Positions 10,931-22,609 of a stretch of 64,000 nt of DNA are shown one piece after another (within the stretch, counting starts at the first letter, position 1; the number at the start of each line of letters is the position of its first letter). The notes under the pieces are model-generated. The model ran no database searches, had not been told where the DNA came from, and saw only the letters and a program-made list of their open reading frames with translations. Origin of the DNA: Undaria pinnatifida (Eukaryota > Sar > Phaeophyceae > Laminariales > Alariaceae); NCBI GenBank assembly GCA_012845835.1, contig JABAKD010000006.1, forward strand, positions 9,088,705 through 9,152,704, in the 5' to 3' direction. The position numbers and the translations under genes are program-made.

Positions 10931-11029
10931 ATATAGTCTAGTCTTATTTCGAGAATTTGATAAATAAATAATAATATTTTGGGCAAAAGGGACGCAATAT
11001 AGCATACACAACCACCCCCTCGAACAATC

Positions 11030-11655
11030 CGCCCTCTACTCACTGGTTGTACGACTTAGAGGATTTTCATGATAAACTTTGGTATTCTACCCAAAACGGT
11101 CACATTCATCCCGTTGGTTGCAAGAATGAATAGTTTCCTCGCACAAATTGAGCTCACCCCCCCCACCCCCCCGATGATAAACTGGTGCTTTTGTTTTGTT
11201 TCGTTTTGTTTTGTTTTGTTTTTTCAAAAACCGTCAGATTTATCCCCTTGAAGGATCTAGAGTTTCCACGCACAAATTGAGCTTTCCCCCCCTCCTCCCT
11301 CCCCCCCAGCCCCCCGCGCTATTGATAATAACCAGGCCCCCACGTACTTCAAAACTCCGCCCTTCCCTCACCGGTTATTCGACTTACAGGATTCACTTGA
11401 TAAACGGATGCGTTTCCTTCTACAGCTGTCAGATTTTGTCCCCCCCAGAAACGGGTTTTATAGTTTCCGCGCACAGACTGACTAACATCACCCTGTTGAC
11501 CTTCATAGCTACACTGTAGTTGTAAGGGGAGTCGCCGACCTATATCCTTAATGAGGACACACAACCCGTAATGCGCGCGATCGGAGTATCACGCAAAGCT
11601 TGCAAAGATGAGTTTCGACTAAATATTCGATCTCACAGCTGGAGTGTACTATTTT
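11030..11655 (-). repeat. Family B repeat, long reverse copy with C tracts
   Basis: Runs from TCTACTCACTGGTTGTACGA through two GTTTCC(T/A)CGCACAAATTGAGC blocks followed by C-rich tracts, then the full 5' module in reverse to CTCACAGCTGGAGTGTAC. A (GTTTT)n stretch lies at about 11190-11222. Confidence 0.72.
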
Positions 11656-12289
11656 TTTAAAATATACAGAGAGCCTCTCAGGCGAAGATCGTCTCAAACG
11701 CTGCCTGGTCTAGTTGAACTCTCACAGCACCATGATGAGTCAAAACTCTTGCAGAGGCGAAAGGGTTACCTGGGTAGACGCGAGCGAATACACCGACAGA
11801 GGTCCACAGTTGCCGTTTAGGGGATCACCTGGGCGTTTCTTTTCCGAGGGAACCAAGACGCGAGACGGTTCGTCACTGGCCTCTCCGGTCAGCCGATCTA
11901 TGCGTTTTGCGTTCATATTGTCCTTATCTATACGGTAACCGAATCCGCTCTCCTTGTCACAAGGTTTCTCGATCGTTGTTTTCGCCAACGTATGTACGTA
12001 CTACGCATACGTTTGAACTTAACACCGTGGACATCAGTACCTGCACTACTACCACGCAATCAACAGGTTCCCGTCGCAGTAGGTAGACCGTCACCTTCTT
12101 CTACAAGTCAAAATCACCCAGTCAGTGCACATGCACCAATCATTAATCTATAGTAATAATAATAGTGGAAAATAACAATATATATATAAATACTGCATGC
12201 AAGCACAAAAAAAAAAGAAGATAAAAGGACCTACCTCTCTCTCCCATTCAACCCGTGAAAATACGTACCCACACAGAATACTACAAGTG
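11656..12289. other. No gene recognised
   Basis: Short frames only. An AT-rich stretch lies at 12140-12190. Confidence 0.35.
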
Positions 12290-12375
12290 AGTGAGTACCA
12301 ACAACGCAGATTGCGAAGATTTAGTATCGACCCGAAATTTGCCGAACTCACAGCTGACGACGTCCTTAGAATATT
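12290..12375 (-). repeat. Family B-related fragment, variant type
   Basis: GAGTACCAACAACGCAGATT, GCGAAGATTTAGTATCGACC and CTCACAGCTGACGACGTCC recall the reverse B module; the same variant occurs at 31070-31152. Confidence 0.45.
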
Positions 12376-12630
12376 CACACAAAATATCATAAGCATTGTG
12401 CACAGCACTACTACCTACTAACTCCGCGGTCGTGGCATCGAGTGAAGACACCACTCACTCACACGCAGGCAGCAACTACGATGTACTCGAGTACACGATG
12501 AAGGAAACCCAAGGACAATCATAACTACAGTCAGTTTACTAGCGATGGACCCAGGCTGTTTTTTTGTTTTGTGGTTGTGTTACAAAGGGTGCGTTCTGCA
12601 CTACACCACTATTGCTCCGGCATCGCTTAC

Positions 12631-12894
12631 GAGTCGTTCTATCGTAGCCCACCCAGCGTTTCTTTAACGAAATCGCCGGTTTCAAAACCAGTTCCCGGTC
12701 GTATCTCCTGGAATTCGGTGTTCCACGACACCCCGACGTCGTCGATCGGTAGACCTTTTTGCGCACAAAAAAGTATATGGATACTTTTCTTTCAACATTA
12801 TTATCCTTCCTTGTGTCGAGCAGCCATGAAACGTTCGTTGAACAAAATCGCTGGGTTTGGGGGGGGGCTATCGTAGAATCAGTCTTACATTGTT
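12631..12894 (-). mobile_element. Family C element, copy 3 (reverse)
   Basis: GAGTCGTTCTATCGTAGCCC to GGCTATCGTAGAATCAGTC, full interior in reverse. Flanks TTACG and TTACA fit a 5-bp target duplication. Confidence 0.78.
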
Positions 12895-13520
12895 CTCAAT
12901 ACCAGAGAGACGTTATTGCTATCCTGCAAAGTGCCAGTTGGGTGTCTTTTACCTGGTACTCTGCAGTAAACAGCGCGACATAGTCCACCCTTTGTTAGCC
13001 CAAGGACAAATCGAGCTAAAACGCCAGAACTTGTGCGCGGTCATACCTTAGGTATACCTAGGACCATCGGGCATCAAGGCGTGGGGTATGACAACGCTTC
13101 GCGTATTTTTCGCCCGCCCCCCCCCCCGACAACTTGCACTCCGGGGCACGTCTATTCATCCCCAGCAGCGGGGGCCTCTTTGCTTCGCCCATCTTGTGGC
13201 CGTCTCGTCGCCACGACACGCATTCTCTGTGGCCTCCCGAAACGGTTAACGCCTGTACAACTAGAAACCCGATTTTTTTGACAAATTTACTTTAAGTTTG
13301 TATGGGGAGGCGATTAGGTGAAGCTTGTTGTGTAAGTACCGCGGGTAGCAGTGACAGCAAAGATATTGATGGATATATGAAAATTTGTGTTCTTTTTACA
13401 ACAACAGTGATATTGTCTCTGTAGATCCCTTGGAGCAGCGTTTTACTGCCGTCGGCACTTTTTTTTCCGAGCCTGGATGAGTTTCTGGGCTTTTTTGTTT
13501 TGTTTTGGGTCTACTACTTC

Positions 13521-14222
13521 TTATTCAGACCGTTTGCACCCGTTCGTGCCCTCGGGGTCAAGATCCGGTAACAACCTTTTACAAAAAACGTCCAAGACAC
13601 CCACAGTGGGCTCAACACGTAGTAGAAACGGACAGTTCTGCCCTGACGTAAAACATGACGTATCGCACACTTCATGACCATGCATACCTGCTTCGACTAC
13701 GCAGCAGTACGATGATATAGCAAGTAGCAATTCTGTTGCAAGTGACGTATAAACGACGAAGGGACAGTGCTCTCGTGGGCGTGGCCTCAGCTTTGGTCGG
13801 AGCCACATTTGGATAGCGTTGAAACGTTGTCGGCGACCGCTGCGCCTTGTTCGGCACAAGGAACTGCTGAAGAAGGCGTTCCTCGCTAGCGCTCGTTGAG
13901 CAGTACCGGTTACTCGACACAGTGCCTTTGAAATTGCCTCAGATGGGCAGAAGTGGCAGTTTGAGGTGTAATTTTGATCGCCGCTACGGCGCCAGCATTG
14001 CCAGCTGGCGAATGCCCAGACCAGAGAGGCACCACTACTCGAAACCTGATGAGCTATTCTAGCCACGGCTTTAACGTTGTTCCACATGTCATGTACTGTG
14101 CTGAAGCAGTTCCTCGCAGCCAACAACGTATTAGATGCTTCGGGCTCCCATATAATCCAACCTTGCAAGCAATCTCGTGGGCCAACAAGCTCAACAGTGA
14201 GCTCCTTGACTAGTAGCTTCAT
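13521..14222 (-). other. Longest open frame of the window (233 codons), status doubtful
   Basis: It runs from ATG at 14222 to a stop at 13521. The N-terminal part LVGPRDCLQGWIIWEPEASN, then LLAARNCF, recalls the end of a Copia-type integrase core (GY..-KGW-x-x-W-P..SR-x-V-x-F). No catalytic DDE region, reverse transcriptase or LTR was found around it, and the rest has no motif. It may be a retroelement remnant or a chance frame. Confidence 0.2.
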
Positions 14223-17200
14223 ACACTCATTGGGGGTTCACTGAGGTCAGCATCTGCAACCTAGCCAATGGCATAGACTACTGGGACATCAACACCCACC
14301 TCGAAAACACTAATGGGATTCACTGCCCAAGCTAAGTTTGTACTTCGTATATATGTTGTAAATGTCGAAACACCTCATGAGATTGGTAGACCCAACCTCG
14401 TCAGCAATGTAACCACCCACATACCTCCAAGAGCTGTTGCTTCTGTCAATTGCTTCTAATCGCCAAGTCACGATATTCGGCTCGGATGGTCACGTATCTC
14501 GAAGGCGTGAGGTGGTCGAGGGCGTCAATCCAACAAAACCAAAGGGATCACTTCCCACCGAAGGTGTTTGATGTGTGTCCAACAAAAAATACATGAACTT
14601 ATCCTCGCCTATACCATGTCGTTCCCACTCTATTCCCAAACAAAACAACGTTACTCCTTCAGTAGTTGAGGGAGGAACACCGCCGAAAGACTGATGATGA
14701 CAAGCATCAACCACACAAAACAACTTTCTCCTCCGGAGGGGGGAAGGGGGGCGCTGCTGTATCGGAATGGCATGGAACTTGGAACATGGGACTACTCTTC
14801 CTACGGCTAGACTACAGCTCTTACTACACGCAAACCAAAAGGTCGCAATCAATCAACGTTTTCGTTATCATTGTTGTGCATGGGGCCGGAAGAAGGACGA
14901 ACAACACCGAAACTTTTCAACTACCGGTACTGCTATATATGAAGAAGTTAAATCGCTTCTTCGAAAGAACTACCTATATGCGGTGCTCTCGCGAAGGCCA
15001 ACCGCCATTTCCGGTGGCGTTGTCGTTCGCTGCGCTCTTCTTGGGATCGCACAGTAGAAACCTCCTCACCGCAAAAACATGTACCGGGCGTTTTCTGCCC
15101 CTGCTGCACCTTGTTTTAGCGTGATACCGGGTGCCTGACGCAGTTTATTAGCAGAGCTAGCGTGGGCCAGCATTCTCATCATGCCGAGTTGATATTACCC
15201 CAAGCCCTATCCCCAAGTAATATACATGTTGGTCAAGGCTATGGTAGCGGGGGGCCCCTGTTTCTTACTACCGAGTGTATGAGGCACTATCTAGCGCACG
15301 AGCAACTCTGGCCCTCGCGGACAAAAACTAACTGCTGGATTGGACGGTTTCTTCGGCGCAGAGTAGCGTACACCGTTCCGTTGTGGATTAACATCGCAAT
15401 ATTGGTGCAACACGAAAGACTTAACCTGCAAGGGAGTAGGAGGATCACTCCCGCGATCGATCTCGTGCTACTGCTGAATAACAAGGCCCCAAACGTGACG
15501 CCCTGGGTCTGTTGTACCAAGAACGAGGCGTTTGTAAGAGCGCCATTTTTGTAGCGCCACTACTCTCTACAGTGCCGGCGAACTCTCGCGACACAGCTGC
15601 AACTGTGTATTTTGTCACACACTGATTCCTGTCGAATAGTGCCGGTGCCGTGTAGAGTGCCGGTGTATCTGGCTGTCTATTTCCAACAGCGCATACCAGC
15701 ACACTGCGGCTGGCAGCTCTCTCAGCACACTTGACTTCTTTGAATTTACACACTGGTTTATAGAGCAATAATTGATTCTTGCACGACCAACTGCGGCGAC
15801 CAACGTTTGACAACCGCACGCGCACCTTTCAAGGCGCGACGCGAGACACGACAGAATAGATAAAGAAGTCCACCAGGGGAGCACATTCATAGGCGTGAAA
15901 TGTTTCTGATCGACGCGCCTCCTTGAAAAAAAACAAAATAGTCGGATTGTCATTGCGGTTTTACCAAGAGCCACCCCACGGTAGGGTTGCAGCATCAGTC
16001 CCTGAGCTCCTCACATACATGACGAGCTCGATATCTCATCAGAAAAATAAATTCGAAGGCATTCGTTCGCACAACCCAACCCCAAGCTTCCATGCCCCAG
16101 TAAAAAAGAACATGTATTATCTCGGGAAATCACTTGATCAATGACTGACCGCTAGTTCCTCACTCGAGGAGCTCAACAGGTACACTAATAATAGTGAATC
16201 CAACAACAGAAACCCCTGCAGTTGGACGACTCCCAAGCTCTTGGCCTTCATACCTGGGCCACAGACAGGCAGGTGTGGGCGTCGGATTTCTCCTTCAATT
16301 TGCTCGGAATATTTTTTTCTTGTGTGACGAATGGGACCAGGTGAGCTGCACTCCACGGTGGGAAAGTGGTGCGCCCTTCCCACTGTATGTAGCATTGTGT
16401 CGTACACGGTATCTAGGGGTCGGGGAGGTGTTGCGTTACCGAACTAGTCGGTCCAATGCTTCGGAACTGCGCTACAACCATCTCGGAGCCGAAGAACACG
16501 GGCGCAGAGCCTAGATATGGCAACTGTAAGTTTCCGCATGATCCTGCTGCTGCTGTTGTAGCAACCGTGACGTGTAATAAATAGGTTTGGAGCGCGCGAG
16601 GAGCACATATATATGTGGTCGCCGAACCTATATACCCTCACCTCGTTGTTGCCTGGATATCGAGCAATGTCGAGGCAATCTGGTTAGGTCCTGATTGGGG
16701 TTGTGGGGCAGGTGCAGCACCTGTTCTGACGACAGACGGGAGGCACCACCGTGCCACCAGGAGCAGAACCGACGTAAACGTTTGGCTGTGGTGGCGTCTC
16801 ATAGTCAACCGGACAGTGGACGGGTCATTTATATACCACAATAAAGTTGTATCCTGGACGAAAGACGTTTTCGAGCATACATACATACGCCGTATTTTGG
16901 TCGTTGTTGTCACCCCGCGTTGTTGTTGGTTTTTGTCTGTGGTTGGTCGCTGTTTGTCACTGCTCTGTTTTGAGTTTGTTGTCGTTGTTGTTTGCTGGCC
17001 AGTATTGAATATTTGGTATGGTTAATTTTTCGTGGGTTGTATTATCACTTTGCAAAACCTTAGTCCGTGGACACCAGGCATGACCGAATGCTAGATATCT
17101 GGTAGAGGCTAACGATATCAATGGAGGTATACGATGGTGTCGAATGATAATATGAAAAAAATGAAATCAAACAAAAATTGTGTAGTCTCCATGTTCGATT

Positions 17201-17604
17201 TCGTTTTGCTCTGTTACACCGTACATTCTGACCATATGCGGTCGACGTTTAGGCCCGGGCATTAAACATTTTACCACACGCGTACCAAGAAAAACATCGC
17301 TATCAACGTAGACTACACACCTGGTATGTAACAGGTACGTTTTACTTGGCACCTATTCTTTTTTCCAGCTCTTCGAAGTCTTGCGATCTCGCCGTTCTTT
17401 CCTTTCTCCCTAAGAACTCCCACATGCTACTACTGTACATGGACAGGTGCGCTGAAATGCATGAGTACGGTGCGGGGTTTGGTAGTTGGGGGGGGGGGGA
17501 GAGGGGGGGGGAGAGGGGGGGGGGGGAGGGGAGGGGGATTTTTCACCTCGGACCAAGGCTACGGTAGGAAGGAGGTACCCCTTTTTTAGTATCTATCGTG
17601 TTTG
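14223..17604. other. Unrecognised 3.4 kb stretch
   Basis: Overlapping frames of 90-152 codons on both strands without recognisable domains. A G-rich tract lies at 17487-17545. No window repeat family was found. Divergent exons may be missed by eye. Confidence 0.3.
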
Positions 17605-17872
17605 GACGCGTGCTACAATCGAGGTGCACCACATTTTTTTTTCTGAGGTTCCTCATTTTAGGAGGTTAAGGCATGTCCTTTTTGACCCCAAAAACGATTT
17701 TGACAAAAATAAATCGAAGACCGGATGAAAAATCGCAAGCTGGAGGCTAGGTGTACAACGAGAGTCATGAACCAAAATGGTGTTTTTTTTCCCGACGATT
17801 TTGGGTTAAGGAGCCCCGTCATTCAAAAAACATTTTCGCCAAAAAACGGTATACCTCTAGCGTAACACGTAC
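17605..17872 (-). mobile_element. Family A element, copy 6 (reverse)
   Basis: GACGCGTGCTACAATCGAGG at the left and CCTCTAGCGTAACACGT at the right. The interior carries CCGGATGAAAAATC and GATTTTGGGTTAAGGAGCCC. Confidence 0.75.
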
Positions 17873-17905
17873 GTGTTCTTTGGCTCCACTCAAAGTCTTG
17901 CATTG

Positions 17906-18130
17906 GACGCGTGCTATGATGATATATAGTGGCATCACTTCTCGTCTGAAACATTTTCTGAACGACGGAGCTTCTGAATTAACCCAATATCGTCGGCAGA
18001 TTCGTTTTTTTTTTTGTTTTGCGCCGTGTGGCTTTTTTTTCCTCGTCGTGTCTAGGCCATTTTGAGAGTGTTCATTCGAGAAATCTCTTAAGTTTTTCAA
18101 AAATTACATTTTGGGGTGTGCGGTACAAAT
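17906..18130 (+). mobile_element. Family A element, copy 7 (3' end worn)
   Basis: Starts GACGCGTGCTATGATGATAT with the CGTCTGAAACATTTTCTGAA block and the GTGTCTAGGCCATTTTG landmark, but the right TIR is not recognisable. It follows copy 6 by 33 bp. Confidence 0.6.
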
Positions 18131-18718
18131 AGTATCAATAGGATAGAGCTCCTCGATAGATTAGGGGCCCCAGAAGGCCAAGAAAATTGCACACCTTTTC
18201 GTCTCTAATCTAGACTACCGCAGCTTGCGTATTATTTGCACACCACCAATCTATATTACTCTGCACCACGCGCCAGATGAAAAGGCTTTGCTTGGACGAT
18301 GTTTTGGCGCAACGTAGCTTTCCATTGGCGGATTAAAGGCCCAAAAACGGTACATCAGAGGACGAAAGCTTCAATCCCACGCATAAATGAAGCGGGGGGT
18401 CCCTCCCATGAGTGACCATGAGCCACTGTGAAAGGCTTGACGCCCCCACCGTAGTCCGGGCCTTCGTGGATTTAACCTGCAGCGAGCCTTTGGACAAGCG
18501 GTGTGGTCACAGGCAGGTGTCTTCAAGTCGGCTCTCCAGTACGTACCTTGACAGTTTATCGGGCATACGGCTCCGCATTTTGCGACCCTTCAGCTTTACG
18601 TGCATGCATGCGTTGGTTTTGCTCGTCGAACTTCGCCAGTTCACACACTCTCGACGAGCGCTTTCATCTTCCAGTCGTTGTGTTTTGCGCACATACTTGA
18701 AAAAAACATATAATAAGT

Positions 18719-18850
18719 AATAATGCACCTGAACTATGAGATCAAAGATTTTGTCGAAACTCATATTTGCAAGGTGTGTACATGATACACCGATCGAGCG
18801 TTTTACTGCGTGTGTGCCCTCGTCAAGGATATAGGTCGGCGACTCCCTAT
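18719..18850 (+). repeat. Family B 5' module
   Basis: AATGCACCTGAACTATGAGA, GTCGAAACTCATATTTGCAA and GATATAGGTCGGCGACTCCC; worn. Confidence 0.65.
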
Positions 18851-18865
18851 GGGTAGACTATATGT

Positions 18866-18997
18866 TATGAAAATTAAAATACACCCCAGCTGTGAGATCG
18901 AATATTTTGTCGAAACTCATCTTTGCAAGCTGTGTGTGATACTACTCCGATCGCGCGTATTACGGGTTGTGTGTCCTCATTAAGGATATAGGTCGGT
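18866..18997 (+). repeat. Family B 5' module
   Basis: AATACACCCCAGCTGTGAGA through AAGGATATAGGTCGG; in direct order after the previous copy. Confidence 0.7.
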
Positions 18998-19203
18998 ATA
19001 TATATGTATCACTACTCTACTGTAATGCTCATGAGTGTAATCTCGGGGGGGGTTGATCCTGCACCACGTTGACGTAATGAAGGTAGGTACGAGATTCGCT
19101 ACTGCACAGAGGACGAACGGAATATGCAGGTAAGCAAATATACAAAAACACAGCAGGACCTAGGTCTTCAAAGTGAGATACTTCGACTTAACTATATACC
19201 TGA

Positions 19204-19330
19204 TATATTACAAAAACTAAAATACACTCCAGCTGTGAGATCGAATACTTTGTCGAAACTCATCTTTGCAAGCAGTGTGTGATACCCCGATCGCGCGTAT
19301 TACGGGTTGTGTGTCTTCATTAAGAGAATA
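19204..19330 (+). repeat. Family B 5' module
   Basis: CACTCCAGCTGTGAGATCGA through GTGTGTCTTCATTAAG; the third direct copy in 600 bp. Confidence 0.7.
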
Positions 19331-19532
19331 AGTTGATAATGTATTCTACTCAGAGCCCCACATCGGCAAGGTAAAAATCACGGGCGTGAAATCGTACATT
19401 TGAGACATTAATAATTTGAAAAAGAAGCACAGACAGATATGTTAAAATTGCGGTAGACCACCTTACCAACCCATTACGTAGGGTATTTCGTACATACCGT
19501 CTGCATGATCGCCTCCCGACCTTTGCCAAGCG

Positions 19533-19617
19533 AAGTATGACTGACGAGGTAACGTAATTAAGCGCGTGTATACCAAGTATGACTAACGAGGTAACGTAAT
19601 TGAGCGCGTGTACATAC
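19533..19617 (+). repeat. 42-bp tandem pair
   Basis: AAGTATGACT(G/A)ACGAGGTAACGTAATT(A/G)AGCGCGTG occurs at 19533 and 19575. Confidence 0.8.
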
Positions 19618-19670
19618 CGAGCGTTTTTTTTCAAAACACTGACGCTTTGCATTTCTCCCTCTAGTGCTCA

Positions 19671-19886
19671 ATGGCGGTGACAGTGCACGACCACATTACC
19701 TCGCATGTTGCATTTATTTGGCAATAATACGTATCACTTTATTATAATCAGCGACGTCAGAAAATAATGGTAACTGCATGATGGCGGTGACAGTGCATGA
19801 CCACATCACCTCCCCTGTTGTATTTGGCAATACAAATCTCTTTCTTATAATTATTGGCGATGTCAAAAAATAGTGGTAACTACAAA
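19671..19886 (+). repeat. 110-bp tandem pair
   Basis: ATGGCGGTGACAGTGCA(C/T)GACCACAT.. starts at 19671 and 19781 and each copy closes with GGTAACT. Small indels separate the copies. Confidence 0.78.
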
Positions 19887-20456
19887 TGTTCTAGCTTTCG
19901 ATCCATGTACACCAACAAATAAACATGAAGATTTAACACAATATTTACTACACCTAAACACTTGGTTGCATACTGCATCTAACATCAAACCTTCTAGAAT
20001 AGTAAACATCACCAGGCAGATGATATAAAGGGATGTCTTCTTGCTACAATCGTCAGGTTTGTCCCTTTAAGGATTTATTGTTTCCGCGCACATCTTGAAA
20101 TGTCCCCCCCGCCCGCACCCCCCCCCCCCCCCCCCCTCCTCCCCCCGATCCCTCTTGTTCAAACCCCCCCCGCCCCTTCCGCCCCCCCCCCTCCCCCGAT
20201 CCCCCCCCCCTTATATTTTATTATATACATATTCCCCCATAGTTTGTTCAAAAGCCCCACTTACAATCGAAATCTGCCAGTGTAATAAACATCTCTACGC
20301 AGTTGATATCGCGTCATTATCGTTCTGACCATCCAACACGTAGTTTTCATTTTTTCCCGCCACTCGCCTCAACCCCCACCCCCCAACGCCCCCTCTTTTC
20401 CCACCACCCGCAGGATCGCCTAGACCTAGCGCCACGCGTATATCAAGCCCCTACAT

Positions 20457-21090
20457 ATCTTTCATCTCACAGCCGGAGTGTATATTAAAAATAAATGTGA
20501 ACTAAATCTCCTACAAAAGCATCCCCCCCCGCCCCCTCCTTCTCGCTACGCCTTGCTCTTCCTTGCTCAAACGCCCCACCTAATATCGAAATCCACCAGA
20601 TTAATAAGCACTTCACGCACTGGATATCACCTCATTATCATTCTAGAGCCATCCATGCTGCTGGTTTCCCCCCCCCCCCGCCCCCCACTCCACCCCACCC
20701 CGCCATGAACGCCCCCTCCTTCCCCACCGACCGCACCATCGCCTAGACCTAGCATCACGCGTATAACAAGCCCCTACATATCTTTGATCTCACAGCCGGA
20801 GTGTATTTTAATATTATATGTGACCTAAACCTCCTTAAAAATCACCCCCCCCCCCCCCCCCGCTCCTTCTCGCTCTCCCTTGCTCAAACGCCCCACCTAA
20901 TATCGAAATCCGCCAGATTAATAAACACTTTACGCACTGGATATCACCTCATTAACTTTCTAGAGCCTTTCATGCTGCTGGTTTCCCCCCCCCCGCCCCC
21001 CTCCCCGAACGCCCCCTCGTTCCCCAAAACCCGCACCATCGCCTAGACCTAGCTCCCCACGTAAAACGAACCCCTACATCTATCCCACCG
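20457..21090 (-). repeat. Tandem ~323-bp units with C-runs in the left foldback arm
   Basis: Two units, each starting ATCTCACAGCCGGAGTGTAT, followed by a CCTCCT(A/T)(C/A)AAA block, a C run, CTTGCTCAAACGCCCCACCT, ATAAGCACTT or ATAAACACTT, GCTGCTGGTTTCCCC, and CGCCTAGACCTAGC. The right arm has a single equivalent. Confidence 0.75.
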
Positions 21091-21972
21091 AAAGATCTGC
21101 CCCCATCCCCCACCGCCCACCTCCCCACCTCCCCACCCCATCCCATCCCCACCCCTTCGAGCACTCCCCCCTCTACTCACTGATGGTACGACTAGCCCCA
21201 GGATAAACATGATAAACTGATGCATTCTTTCCAAAACAGTCACAATTATCCCCTTACAATAATGTATAGTTTCCACGCACAAGTTGCCCGCCCGTCCACC
21301 CCCCCCTAGTCCCCTCCTCCCCCCCCTTCCCCCCCCCCTTTAACCCCGCTCCCTTTTGATCAAAATCAGCCCCCCACGTTCTTCAAACCTCCGCCCCCCC
21401 CTCACCGGTTATTGGACTTAAAGGATTCCCTTGATAAACGGTTGCATTTCCTTCCACACCTGTCAGATTGTGTCCCCGGGTTTTTAGTTTCCGCGCACAG
21501 ACTGCCTAACATCACCCTGTTGACCCTGATAGCTACACTGCTGTAGTTGTAAGGGGAGTCGCCGACCTATATCCTTAATGAGGACACACAAGCCGTAATA
21601 CGCGCGATTGGAGTATCACACACAGCTTGCACAGATGAGTTTCGACGAAATCTTCAATTTTAGCTGGAGTGTATTTTCATGTTATACAATAATGTATTTT
21701 CATTTTTTATAATATACTATATCCTCAACGAGGGCACACAACCCGTAATACACGCGATCGGAGTATCACACACAGTTTGCAAATATGAGTTTCGACGAAA
21801 TCTTCGATCTCACAGCTGGAGTGCATTTTCATTGTAATATTTATATTACAAACAATGAAAATACACTCCAGCTGTGAGATCGAAGATTTTGAATATTACA
21901 AACAACGAAAATTTACCCCAGCTTTGAGATCGAAGATTTTGTCGAAACTCATCTTTGCAAGCTGTGTGTGTA

Positions 21973-22609
21973 ATATATGTTACCTGATATGTGCGAAATG
22001 TATGGACTGAACGCGACTTTCGATGCCGGCATTGGTTTTCTTCGCGGATGAAAGTGTCAAAAAAGTCTGGCACGTATAATAAGTGTCTGTTCTCTAATCG
22101 GAAACCGGAACACTATTTTTACCGACCCACGGCTGAGACTTACATGATGATATTTTGGAGAGTGTGTATATTCGGCACTTATTTCGGTGTACACATGATA
22201 TTCATTCGTGAAACAAAGAACAAAACGTGGGGAGAATAACAAAAGCCGGTACGATATCAATACCAGTTTTCTTCGCGCTTAAGGTTGACGACGGAATCTC
22301 CAGAGGATTTATCTCTGATCCAGATTGATCGCGATGGATAGGCGTGCAGTCCTCGGAAACAAAAAAAAAAATAGCAATAAATCGGCGAACCGACACAACA
22401 AAGCGCCTTGGACACCACCTTTCTATGTCATTGTTCTCATTTCAAGAGTTCACAAACATCAATTTATCATGTTGTTTTTCCCGAACATTCTACGACAACG
22501 TCGATCAAATTCGTTTCCAGGGCAACATCTGAATTGGCGATTATCGCTTCCAAAGTAACGATACTGCCTGATTCGGTATTCTGGTTAAGATGTGTCCTTC
22601 CCGATTAAT
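21973..22609. other. Unique centre of the foldback element
   Basis: About 640 bp not repeated elsewhere in the window. Short ORFs of up to 82 codons are present on both strands, but none has recognisable motifs. Likely stuffer sequence captured between the arms. Confidence 0.4.
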
